From the NCBI GenBank assembly GCA_032358165.1, contig JAALGY010000053.1, positions 806,001 to 870,000 of the forward strand: 64,000 bases of DNA, read 5' to 3'. Below the pieces are notes generated by a model. It was given only the letters and a program-made list of their open reading frames with translations. It did not search any database and was not told the DNA's origin. The translations under genes were made by a program, and so were the position numbers. The DNA comes from Diplosphaera chodatii (taxonomy: Eukaryota > Chlorophyta > Trebouxiophyceae > Prasiolales > Stichococcaceae). Shown here piece after piece: positions 35,401-46,032 of this stretch (positions are counted from its first letter, which is position 1; each line of letters opens with the position of its first letter).

Positions 35401-38400
35401 CATGCTGCACAACCGCTGGCGTGCCCTGTCTGAGCTGAGACCACCAGGTGACAATGAGTTGAGGTCAACTGCGGCTGTGATTGATGCATTGCAGGATTCA
35501 TCAGAGGACGAGGATGCAGCGTGGGCGAGTTCGGACGGCGAGCTGTTGTCGGCGGACGAGGAGGCGGTGCGTGACAGCCCCACGGAGCCCACGGGCAGCG
35601 GCGACTACTACTCTGGCAGGTGCATGCACGCCATGGTGCCTGCGCATCTTGCACAGGCTCTGACTCTGCATTCACAACGCTTCGAGGTGTGTCGGGAGAT
35701 CTTCCTGACTTGCTGTATTCCGGTACACAATTAGCATACGTGTCAGATGCGTGATTTCGTCGCGCCATGCTGTTGAACAGCGATGATGACGATGCATCGG
35801 ACGACGAGGCCATCACCCCGAGCCGCCTCGGGCAGCTGTCAGCCAAAGCCAGCAGCAAAACCCACAACTTGGATGTGAGTACACCTGTGACCTCGGGCCA
35901 GCGTGCTGTCATTAATACTCACTAAGTAGCCTTCTGTCCACCGCTCACTTCTAGAGTTGGCTTTGTAGGATGTGCGAGAGTATGTGCATCAGATCCCCAG
36001 CAACGAGCTGCTGGCGGGCAACACGGCCAGGCAGGAACCGACTGCCGACCTGTCACCTGTCAGCGAGGTGTCGACGCATGCGGTGAGTGTGGATGGATGG
36101 CGCACATCTCCTGTGGTTCGCTGTGCTGCAGCTGTACCAGCTTCAGATATCACTCCAATGCGGCGTTGTGCTGCAGGAGAAGCCATCGCCATCGCCCACC
36201 AAGCCAGCACAGCAGGCAGACAGCCCAACAGCACCCCAGCGCAGGTTTGTTGCCTCTTGGGTCTACAACATGCTGCCGTGTCCATCATCATGCTTAGCAT
36301 GGAGGTGGCCTGAGCGAACACACTTGATTTCCCTCGTGCAGCGATGGCGGGTTGCATGCCGCTAGTGCGGCTGCAAGCGCAGTCAGCAAGCGGCTTGACC
36401 GCATCGCATCGGCGCACGGCGCCGCCAGCCGCCGCCTCTTTGGCCGCCGGCGCAACCGCAAAGGGCCAGCCGCCACCGGCGGTGTGTTCTTGCAACACTT
36501 TACTTAGGCGTATCTTTAGCACTCGTCAGTTGTGTCACAACTCACCACCTGAACCGCAATGTTCGCCAAACCATCTTTTCAGGACTGCTATGCTGTGAAG
36601 TGTCCTGAAGTGTCGCACTGTGCTTTGTTGCAGCTGCGGTGCTGTCTGGCGAAGCAGAGGACCTGGCCACAGCTGCTGTGGTGCACAAGAGCTCTGCAGC
36701 AGCCGAGGCAGCCTACCATATTGCAGCGACCCCTTTCAAGGTACCCAGCCTGTTCTGTTCTGCATATGGCCCCAACTGTTTGGCGCCACTGGTCGCTCCA
36801 CAATGTGTCATATGGCGTGTTCACCAAGCTACACTTTGGTCGCAGACGCTGCCGTTGGCGCGACTAGAGCCAGGATCGACACCCTTGGTCGAGGGCCTGA
36901 CACCAGAGGGCATCGATGGTGGCCCGCCCGACCTCAGCGCAACGTCGCCAAGTGTGACAGCAGCCGTGACAGAAGGTGACGAGATGTCCGTATGGTATAA
37001 CAGTACATGTATGCACATCTTGACATGTATATCAAATGCAGTGACATTCGGCTCATCATTCGGAGACTGCCTGTTGAGCGAGGAAGCTATGGCCACTGCA
37101 GGTCAGCAGCAGGCGGCAGCCACGGCAGCAGCAGCAGCGCAGCCCAGCAATGCAGCAGAGCGCGCCCGCCGCCACATTGAGGCTGCGTCCAGCGTTGTCG
37201 CACGCACAATCGGCGAGGCCTTTGGTGCGTGCCAGTTGCAGTGCCGCATCATGTCAACATTACGATTTGAGGATGCTGACATGTACGCAACCACCAAGGA
37301 AGGTACAAGCAGGCGACTGTGTGGTGTACAAGTGCACACGAGCTCCGATCACATGGAGCGAAGGGACCAAGAGGCTTGTGACACCGTTGCGTGGTGTGAC
37401 CACCGTACCGCTGTGTGTCTGCACATGCCATATCGCTTGATGTCCACTTGTGCGCCGTGGCTCCAGGCCGCAACCGTCCGGCTGAGCCGGAGCCGCCGGA
37501 GGGCTCCCGTCACGCCGCCGCCATGGTGCAGCTGCTGTCGGTGGTGGAGGGCCTCGAGGAAGAGCTGTTTGCCGCGGAGGCGGCCTGCCACGAGGCCGAG
37601 GTCGAGGCCGCTGCAGCCGTCCGACACTCTGCGGTGAGCAACCCTGTGTTGGGCCAACCACACCAGCAGCAGTGTTTCCTGGTGCCAGGGTGTGAGGGTG
37701 CCTACTGAGGTGGGTTCATGCAAGGCACCTCTGGGGAAGCAGCAGGGCTATGGGACCCAGAGAACGGACTGCAAGTGCCAGACGCGTGGTGGCGAGAGTC
37801 AATCGTTGCGGGGCGCAGGATGCGCGCAAGGAGCTGGACTCGGCGGTGGGGGAGCTGCAGGAGAAGGCCCGGGTGGTGGACCTGCTGCACGACAAGCTCA
37901 TGGGCGTCAACAACACCCTCGCCTTCTTCGACGGCGAGCTGCAGGTGCGCCTGGGCAGGAGGCGCTGCGTGTGGCGGCCCGTCGTCAGGCAGGCAATATC
38001 GGGAATGGTTGCGGGGGTGGCACGGGACGGCTGGGCAGGGCCACGATGCCTGCATTCACGACTGGTGGTCCCACAATCATCATTCAGTTGCTGAGTGGTA
38101 CTGCAGCCTGAAGAGAAGGTGCTGTCTGATTGTTGTGCAGGCCAAAGAAAAGGCGCTGTCTGGGGTGCGGGCGCAGATCGCGGAGCGCGACCAGCAGATC
38201 GCGCACAAGGACGCGCTGATCGCGCAGCTGATGCAGCAGAATGCCAAGGCGGGGCACCAGGCCAATGGCAGCGCGGCGCCGGAGGTGCAGAAGTCCGCTG
38301 GCAGCGGCGGCGGCGGCCTGTTCTCCAAGCTGCGCACCAACCTCGCGCGCGGCCCGGTGCGTGCTCCACTGCCTGCGCACGCCCTGTCGATGATACGAAC

Positions 38401-39121
38401 TGTATTGCAGCTACTGCAGCTTCGTGAGGTGGCACGACAACCGGCTCATGCCATGTCCTGTCTGCAGCGCTGATGGAGTTGTACAAACGTGCCCTGATCG
38501 TTCGCTGGTGCAGAGCACCAATGGCGAGGTAGCCAGCCCCGTGCCAACGGCCACCGCCAGCCGCAAGGGCAGCTGGAGCCTGCGAAGCAGCCGCACTTCA
38601 GGCGACGTTCCAGACGCCAGCAAAGCAGACGGCAGCCACCCTGCAGCATCGCCGACTTCAGCGGACAGCAGCCCCACCAAGGCCGGCATGCGTGCAGCCA
38701 CGGCCTTAGCGTCAGCTGCCGGCAAGCCGCCTGCAGCTGCTCCGCCCACGGCGGCAGCTGCAGATGCCGCTGATGAGGAGATGCAGCCGCGGAATCTGGA
38801 TGAGGACCTGCCGCCGGTCAAGGATCTGGACGCTGTTCGAGAGGGCCAAGATGCTGGCGAGCCACGGCAGCGGCGCTCAGATGAGCAGCGGCCGGCGGCA
38901 AAGGACCTGGAACAGCTCACCCGGGAGGCGCAGGTGCTGTCCCGAGCAACTGCTGACTATGACGATTGGGTGACTGACGCTCAGTGTGTACATGTGCTGT
39001 CGTTGGCACATTACCTGTGTCCACGAAGCGTATGAATATCGTGGTACATATCGCACAGGAAGCGGCGGCCGAGCTGCAGGCCAAAGACCTTGATGCTGAG
39101 CGCGGCACTGCCGAGGCGTGA
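32461..39121 (+). CDS. TBC-domain Rab GTPase-activating protein with C-terminal coiled coil
   Basis: The protein stimulates GTP hydrolysis by Rab/Ypt GTPases in membrane traffic. About 21 exons join in phase, starting with a 51-nt exon at 32461-32511 (MPRRQSQTVLKDSYGFL). The TBC domain reads LVQAGVPRPLRGRLWQVF, then the arginine finger IEKDLHRTFPG, then the glutamine finger AVGYCQGMNF, SLPLESTLRVWDVLFFD and LFRCALALVDIYAQ. Exons: 33342-33455, 33617-33984, 34123-34303, 34478-34630, 34822-35028, 35198-35619, 35781-35874, 35969-36082, 36177-36244, 36342-36481, 36634-36740, 36846-36975, 37102-37224, 37467-37633, 37819-37944, 38141-38356, 38514-38969 and 39059-39121. The acidic/Ser middle leads to a coiled coil (LSVVEGLEEELFAAEAA, then VRAQIAERDQQIAHKDALI). 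The layout resembles plant gyp1-like RabGAPs. The border between the second and third exons (about 32870-32935) is unresolved. Confidence 0.88.
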
Positions 39122-39539
39122 CGGTTGCACCACGGTAACGGCCAGTGCATGCCGCACGCAGGGGACTTAACACAGCAGCAGTTGTGGGAAGGATGTTTTC
39201 AGGATGGCTTCACATCTGCAACGATTGCCAATGCAATGCAGCATTGCAAATCAGTACAATAGAGACTCAAAGCGTGATCGTAAGGAGATGTGCCCATGGA
39301 CGTGCCAACTAGATACAAGGCACTGCAGCTAGTGGTTGGCGTGATCCTGCTTGAGTGCAGTAGGTAGCTCTGCGATCAGCAACTTGGACTCGGCATTTCG
39401 TAGGGAAGCGGGCGCAGCAGTTTCGCCCCTACAGCAGCGACTGATCGTTTTACTGTACAGGAGAGCCTAGTTTACAACGTTGATGGGTGACAGATATAGC
39501 AACACATGGTGTCCTGCGAGGGGCACATATACCAAACCA
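39122..39539. other. Convergent 3' region, RabGAP / Gemin2
   Basis: About 0.4 kb tail-to-tail spacer, less GC-rich than the exons. No feature was recognised. Confidence 0.4.
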
Positions 39540-41236
39540 TTACACTTCTGTATTCTCCCAGATACCTGCCATGGTCTCGTCTTGTCCGAAATATCCGCCG
39601 GTGATTGCTATGATGATGTTGAGGTTTGACAGCAGAGGGTCGTTGGGGTCTGTGACCTTTGCCCGCAGCCGCGCACAATGCCGCAACAGCGACCGCAGGC
39701 TGGCCATGGCACCCTGCATGGCGTTGAGGTGTGAGGTGGGCTGAAGCAGGGGTGCAAGGACGACGGACTTGCCTGCAATGCCGTGCAGGATCCATAGCAT
39801 AACCAGCTTACCCATTGCATGCCCATGGGTGTTTCACCTGGGGTAGAGGCCGCTCTAGCCTTGCTGTGAGTGCATACAGCCATGTGGCGCTGGGTTGCGT
39901 AAGACCGCCGGAGGCCGCTGCCCAATCTGAGTGCCACTTCAGCAGGCATGCGCATTGCACCTGCACGAGGATGTCAAAAGTGTTGCATGTGCGATGGAGG
40001 ATGACAGCGTCAGCTGCCAGTCGACAATGCGTCAACATGTGAACACTTTATGCAGATGCAGGAGCTGCAACCTGGGAGAGGAGTGCCCAGCATCAGGCGC
40101 AAGCAATACCTGATCGATCGCCATTAGCACTGGCATGGTAGGCTGGTGAGGCGGCTCATCTGCTGCCTCATCCCCAAAGCAGAACGTGCGCCAGCTGCCG
40201 TGGTCCCCATCGCTGGGCACCCTCACATGCTCGAAGCTCTGCTCTGCCTCAGTGCTGCACACCACCAAAGCAACCGTGAACACTATGTGGCATGCGAGCC
40301 ACATTGCAGTGCGCTGCAGCGTAGCTAGTGCACGGCACATCTGCCACAGCTGGCGCATTCATGGCCATGAGACTGGTTGCATACACTCACCGCTGCATGT
40401 CGGCTCGCACGCCGGCAAAGTCGTGCAGCATCTGGACCACCCACTGGTCCGAGGGGCGCGTGAAGGGCGGCGCCTGGGGGATGTCGCCCTCGGCGGACGG
40501 CGCCCACTGTGTGCGCTGCGCATCGTATGAGCGGGGGTCGATGCTGGACGTTACGACGGCCGGCAGCTGCGCCGCTTCGTGCCTGTCCGGCAGCACTTCA
40601 TCAGGGCATTGGCCATGATGTTTCCAAGGCAGCTTGGGTCGGCAGCTGCTGGAGTGCAGTGCACACAGTGCCACTGCCAACGCAGAGTGCACCAGCCTGA
40701 CCATTTAGCAGCTGGGGTACACTTGTTGAACAGTGAAAGCCGTTGGACATTCGGGTTCGAACATGGTAAATTAATGCAAATAGTGGCACAGCACCTGACA
40801 CGCCGCAGGTACTCCTCGGCAGTGGTGGGCGGCCCTGAAGCAAAGTCTGGCTCCCCATACACCGGCAGCGCCCTGTAGATGCCAAACTGCTGCAGGTCCC
40901 GCTTGACCTGTTCGCTCAGCAATGTGACATGTATGTCAATGGGGGTGTGGGAAGGTAATGGGTTGCCACAAAAATGACGCACTCACATTATGCTCACAAA
41001 ACGAAGCATACCTCTCGATCCTCTTCCTCGTCTGTGAAGTCTGACTCATCACCCTCAGCCTGCTGACACCCTTCGTCCATTGCTTGTTCACTGTCTGAAC
41101 CGTTCCCATGGGTGCCTGCATGTCTCACGGACAGCGATATCGCATGTGCTTGGCATGCGGGTAGCATGATGCGTGACTTTCTGCGCCAGCTTCCGTCGTG
41201 CACGTGCGATTGTCCCACCGTTGTCGATCGCCACAT
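39540..41236 (-). CDS. GEMIN2: Gemin2/SIP1, SMN-complex subunit for snRNP assembly
   Basis: Gemin2 binds Sm proteins during cytosolic assembly of spliceosomal snRNPs. Minus-strand exons include an acidic N-terminal part (GDESDFTDEEEDRE), then FGIYRALPVYGEPDF and TTAEEYLRRVRHEAAQLP, the family's hallmark EYLRRV segment. Next come WVVQMLHDFAGVRADMQR and DHGSWRTFCFGDE, matching the Gemin2 W-K-F-C segment. MPVLMAIDQ, LLKWHSDW and ATWLYALTARLERPL follow. The last exon has SLRSLLRHCARLRAKVTDP and NIIIAITGGYFGQDE, ending at TAA 39540-39542. The exon order and spacing agree with animal and plant Gemin2. The true start Met is uncertain: 41236 gives the longest frame, and 41080 (MDEGCQQ) is an alternative. 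Confidence 0.9.
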
Positions 41237-41812
41237 GCCGAAGATCGTCAGTCACTGCATCTGTCTCCTGCATTGTCCCTGCTTGGTGGCTTCGGTCCGC
41301 GGTCTGTGTGTGCGCGCTCTGATGCTTTGCTGCAACGCCCTGCTCCTGCTGGGACGACGACCCTGACTTCTGACGGCAATGCTGAGCAAGTGATGAGTCA
41401 CCACGAATGTCTTGTGGCTTGTGTCAAGGGCAAATGAGCAGATGCAGGCAATGCACGTGCTGACATCAGCAGTCCTCGGCAGTGATGCAGCTTCCGCAAT
41501 GCCTTCCTGAGCAGTTGGGGCGCTCGCCTGCAAACACTGCTTTCCATGCATCTTTCAAATACAAGCTAGGTACCAGATAGTTGCTGCGTGCTCTATGGAT
41601 TGCCTTGTTGGAAATAACCTCTGACTGACTTGCTGGTGTTTGGGGATTGGCCTCCTGGCAGCCTTGAGCGGACACCTAAGACCATCACTGGTACTGTGAG
41701 CAGTTGCAGCGAGCTTCAGCAGATACGCGAGTCAGTAGCGGGGAGTTCGGCGGCTGACGGGCCGCCAGGGCGCGTTCGCCCAGGAACATGTGCGGCTGAC
41801 CGCCCGGCTGGC
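41237..41812. promoter_or_regulatory. Divergent promoter, Gemin2 / OCT-like transporter
   Basis: About 0.58 kb between starts. The frame ahead of the transporter ATG is open to about 41630, but no upstream ATG in it is convincing. Confidence 0.35.
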
Positions 41813-44800
41813 ATGGAGTCAGGGCAGGTCACCATTGATGAGGCCCTCCAGTCAGTCGGTGAATTCGGGCGGGGACAGCTTCGGCAGGTGATGTGCATCG
41901 CACTCGCTCCCCTGCTGCCCTGCTGCCAACCAGTGCGCCCATGCCAGCATGCGCCACCAAGCAGCGCAATGACACACCTTGCACCTTCCCTTCCGCAGTT
42001 CTGCCTGGTGTCCCTGGTATGGCTACCCGGTGAGTGCTCACCATAGTGCCATGCTGCATTGCACCGGAGTGCCTCCCTGCTGTGGCTTGCATGCGCAAAC
42101 ATCCGACACCGCGAGGGGTGCTGCGTCGCAGCGGCCATCCAGACGCTGGTGACGGTGTTCACGGCGATAGACCCGGTGGCGCAGCGGTGGTGGCGGTGCG
42201 TGGACCCCGATGACAAGGTGTGCCGCGCGGCGCTGGCGTCCCTCACGCCGGATGTGTGCGGCCTGCCGCGCGAGGCGTGGCAGTGGACTAGAAGGTCAGC
42301 ACAGACCTTGCGTCGACTCGATAGCCAACCTCACTCGCACCTGTGTGATTTGCCTTGAGACGACTGCAATTTCAGGGCTGCCTCCACGGTGCTCCTTTGC
42401 ACAGCAGAGCATGTCCATCCTTCGCTCACTGGCTTGTGCTTCTCGGCCCGCAACAGGCAGCGGTCGATCGTGTCCGAGTTCGACCTGGTGTGCGACATGA
42501 GCTGGGCGTCGCAGGCCGTGAACTCCTGCTACTTCGTTGGCTTCCTGGTTGGCGCGGGGCTGTGGGGGATGGTTTCTGACCGAATAGGTGAGTAGGGCGG
42601 ACGCAGGCAGTGGGCGTTTTGGCTTTGCAGTGCATGATGCTTAGGGCGGTGACAAGGCACCTACTGGCTTTCGTCTGTTGGTGCAACGAGGCTGGCACCG
42701 ATGCCTGTAGGTCGCAGGAAAGCCCTGTTTGGGGCTGTGACCACCTCACTCGTGTTCGGTGTGGCATCGGCCCTCTCACCAGACTACTGGTGGTATGCAG
42801 TACTACGAGGAGGCACAGGTGAGCGGTGAACATAACAGGCCAAAGTCACATGGTAGCAGCAGGCCCTACATCAAGGCCGTCTCACGCGCCTGGAAGCGAC
42901 CGTCGCTTTCAGAGTGACACCTCTGAACCTGATTGCAGGGTTTGGCAACAGCGGCATCGGCATCATCTGCTTTGTGCTGGCAGTGGAGCCAGTGGGCCCG
43001 TCATGGCGGGGCACCTGCGGCATTTTCCAGGTTGGTCATATATTGCTGACTCAGGTTGGCAGACCGAAATCGCACACGGCACCCCAATGCAGTACCTGCC
43101 CAACGGCATTCTGCCGTTGTGTGCTGGGGTCTAATTGGCGCGCACCCACATGTGTGAGGTGATGCGCGCTGCCGCAGGGCTGTGCATTCACGCTGGGCGC
43201 GTGCTTGCTGGCGCCCATGGCGTTTCTGGTGCGGCCATGGCGACCCCTCCTGGTGTTTGCGTCGCTGCCCATGGCGGCGTACCTGCTGCTGTGGCCTGCG
43301 GTGCATGAGTCGCCCAGATGGCTGCTGGTTGCTGGCCGCAAGGTGGGGCCACCTGGCCTAGCCCATCTGGTCTGGAGCAGCAGTAGCATCAGCGGTGTCA
43401 CAGTGTTCGTCATCTGCGCGTAGCCCATGTGACATGTCTCAACAGCTGCCCTACTCCCGTCCGCTGCATTCAAGCGCACCCAACGCCGTGGCTGACTGGC
43501 TTGCTCACTACATGCCAGGGTGAGGCGACGGCAGCCCTGGCAGCCATTGCAGTAGGCAACCGAACGAAGTTGCCGGAGCAGCCGTTGGCCGATATGGGCT
43601 CCAGCACAGCGGTGAGTCTCATCTGCTCTGCACAGCCTCAGTTGTGCAGCATTCTATGCTGTCATGGCAAGCAGCTGATGGCAGACGACTGCCTGCTGTT
43701 GGGTCTGACCAAAGAGTTTGGTGCTCCATGCAGATCCTGCAGTGTGACATCATCTTGCTGTGCAGGTGCACGTGGGCCTATGGGATGTCATACAGCACCC
43801 CCGGCTGCGCATGCGGCTGCTGATCATGGTGTACGTGTGGTTTGTTGTGTCGCTGGTGCGGTTCCCAACCTCAGGCGTCATTTCGAACGTGCAGACTTGA
43901 TTGTCGGCCACTGCACCAACCCATGCCGCAGTCCTGCCTTGTCCCGCACCCCCGAGCTGTGGCCTGGCTGAGCGCAGGCATACTACGGCAGCGCCTTCGG
44001 CATGGGTCAGCTGTCAGGCAGCATCTACCTCAACCACGTGGCGATCTACGCCATCGAGGCGCCCGCCTACGCCGCCAGCGGCTTCCTCATCGACCGCGTG
44101 GGCCGGCGGCCCATCCTGGTGTACGCGCTGGCTGAATGTGAGGCACCTGCCAGTTGTGGTTGTGCACTAGTCTGTCAACTGCTGGAATTGAATGCTGCAG
44201 CAATGCGCACGTGTACGCTTTGATCACATATTTCTTCTGTAGCCTGTAGAATTGGTCATGCCCTCAATATAATGGGATGCATCCTCACGTGATCTGATTC
44301 ACCTTTTGAACTTACAAGCTGACTGCCATATATGCACGCAGGTGCTGCCATGATTCTGGCGTGCGCATGCACACGCGGCTGGCTGCAGCGGCTGCTGGCC
44401 ATCGGCTCCAAGTTTGGCGTCGCCATGGCGTACAACATGTCGTACATCTACACGGAGGAGATGTTCCCGACGACGGTTCGCAGCACAGCACTGGTGAGGT
44501 TTCTATTTTGGCTCAATGACGATTTACAGTGGTAACAACTACACATGATTGCAGCTAGGCTGGCACTGCCTACCAGCTGGCGGATTCCAGGGGCAGGACA
44601 AGACTAAAACCTGCTGAACAGTGAATACCTGAAGCCCTGGCGTGCGTCGCACTCGAAGGCTGGCCATATGCATGATCCCGTGCAGTCACGCTGACTGCTG
44701 GGTATCCTGCTGTGCAGGGCTTCTGCTCCCAGCTGGGACATGCCGGAGCAATGATCGCCCCAGGCATCGTGTTTCTTGGTGGGGCTATGCTTCGCTGACG

Positions 44801-45418
44801 GCCTGCTAGCATGGAATGTACACAGCATTGTTGGCATATAACGGTGATACATGCCAACGATGGCACAGTCACTGACTTACAAAACGCTGCACACCTCCAC
44901 AGGGACGCTGGCAGGCACCAAGATGCTGCCCTTCCTCATATTTGGCTCCGCTGCCCTGCTGGCATGCATGGCGGCGGCCCTACTGCCCGAGACAATGGGT
45001 GTGCTCCCTGCACACCACGTTCGAAACAGATCGTGTTGCCAGCTCCTGAAATCTATGGTCCTGTCATGCCATGGTGGTTTACGTGCAGCATGCCCACTGC
45101 AACCTGCCTGATCTGCAGGCGCAGCAACCCTTGAGACTCTGTCGCTGGTGCCGCACAAGGCGACAGCCTCTGAGATGCGCATGGTGCGCTCCATTATGAC
45201 TGCAGCAGACATGCCCTCACGCTCCAGCCTTCCGCAAGGGTGCATGCAGCAAGTGTGGGGCGTATGCTGGCCCGTTGTCGTGCTGACCTGCAGGCAGTGC
45301 CCCCCTCTTGCAGGATCTGACGCCGCGCAAGTTCAGCTGGGCAGGCATGCGGCAGTTTTGGCGTGGCCGGTCTGCGCCCGGCACCTGGATCAGGCTGCCC
45401 GCTGGGGAACACGACTGA
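41813..45418 (+). CDS. SLC22/organic cation transporter-like MFS protein
   Basis: A plasma-membrane-type major facilitator with about 12 spans, of the plant OCT/animal SLC22 group. Substrate unknown. Fifteen exons join in phase: 41813-41887, 41999-42029, 42132-42294, 42457-42597, 42711-42818, 42939-43030, 43178-43342, 43519-43611, 43766-43855, 43978-44137, 44342-44493, 44718-44778, 44903-44998, 45119-45147 and 45314-45418. Family marks are the Cys-rich extracellular loop after span 1 (exon 3), SEFDLVCDMSWASQAVNS, and the MFS loop motif SDRIGRRKALFG with its second-half copy IDRVGRRPILVYAL. HESPRWLLVAGRK and YTEEMFPTTVRSTAL, both SLC22 hallmarks, are also present, as is ALLPETMG near the end. 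The N-terminus (MESGQVTIDEALQSVGEFGR) is like that of SLC22 proteins. Confidence 0.9.
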
Positions 45419-46032
45419 GCTCTGTACACTGCAAAGAACTGGTGCTGCCGCTGTATCAGCGTGGAGCAAGGCCACGGCTGCACCAGCCTACACCCGAAGC
45501 ACTGTTGTCACTGCTGTTTATAGCTAGAGGAACTGCTCCAACAAGGTCAACAACACTGACAATCTTTGTCTGGCACAGTGCACGTTCATCTGTATTCTGA
45601 TTGAGTTCACGGAGTAGACAACTTGGGCAGCTGCTGGTGAACTGATTACATTGAAATGAGCCCACTGCACCTAGCATGGAACACCACTACGAAGTGCAAA
45701 TAAGGGAGCAGTCCGCTGCTATCGCCCTTCTGGAAAGTGCACGCGATTCAATGTACACTCTCCATGGTTTCACTATGGCCTTCTGACTGCGGTCAACAGG
45801 ACAATTGCACATGCCACTCCCACGGCCATCCGGAAGTGCAGTCTTGAGCCCTTGCCCGGCAGTGGCTTGCGGCGCTTTGCACCTCTAGTGCCTGCGGCGC
45901 GCCTACCCTGCAGCACACGGCGTATGCAGCTGCAGTCGTGCTCTCACAGCTCGTGATCCCGCACCAGGAAATCTCGCAGCAGGCATACCGCAAGAGTGCA
46001 AGCAGGCTGGGAGGCAGCACGCAGCAGTACCC
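45419..46032. other. Convergent 3' region, transporter / Vms1
   Basis: About 0.6 kb tail-to-tail spacer with no supported gene. Short ORFs here lack conserved features. Confidence 0.4.

Noticed and set aside
40745..40765. GGTTCGAAC resembling a tRNA T-loop
   Set aside because: No acceptor, D or anticodon stems could be paired around it, and it lies in a Gemin2 intron.
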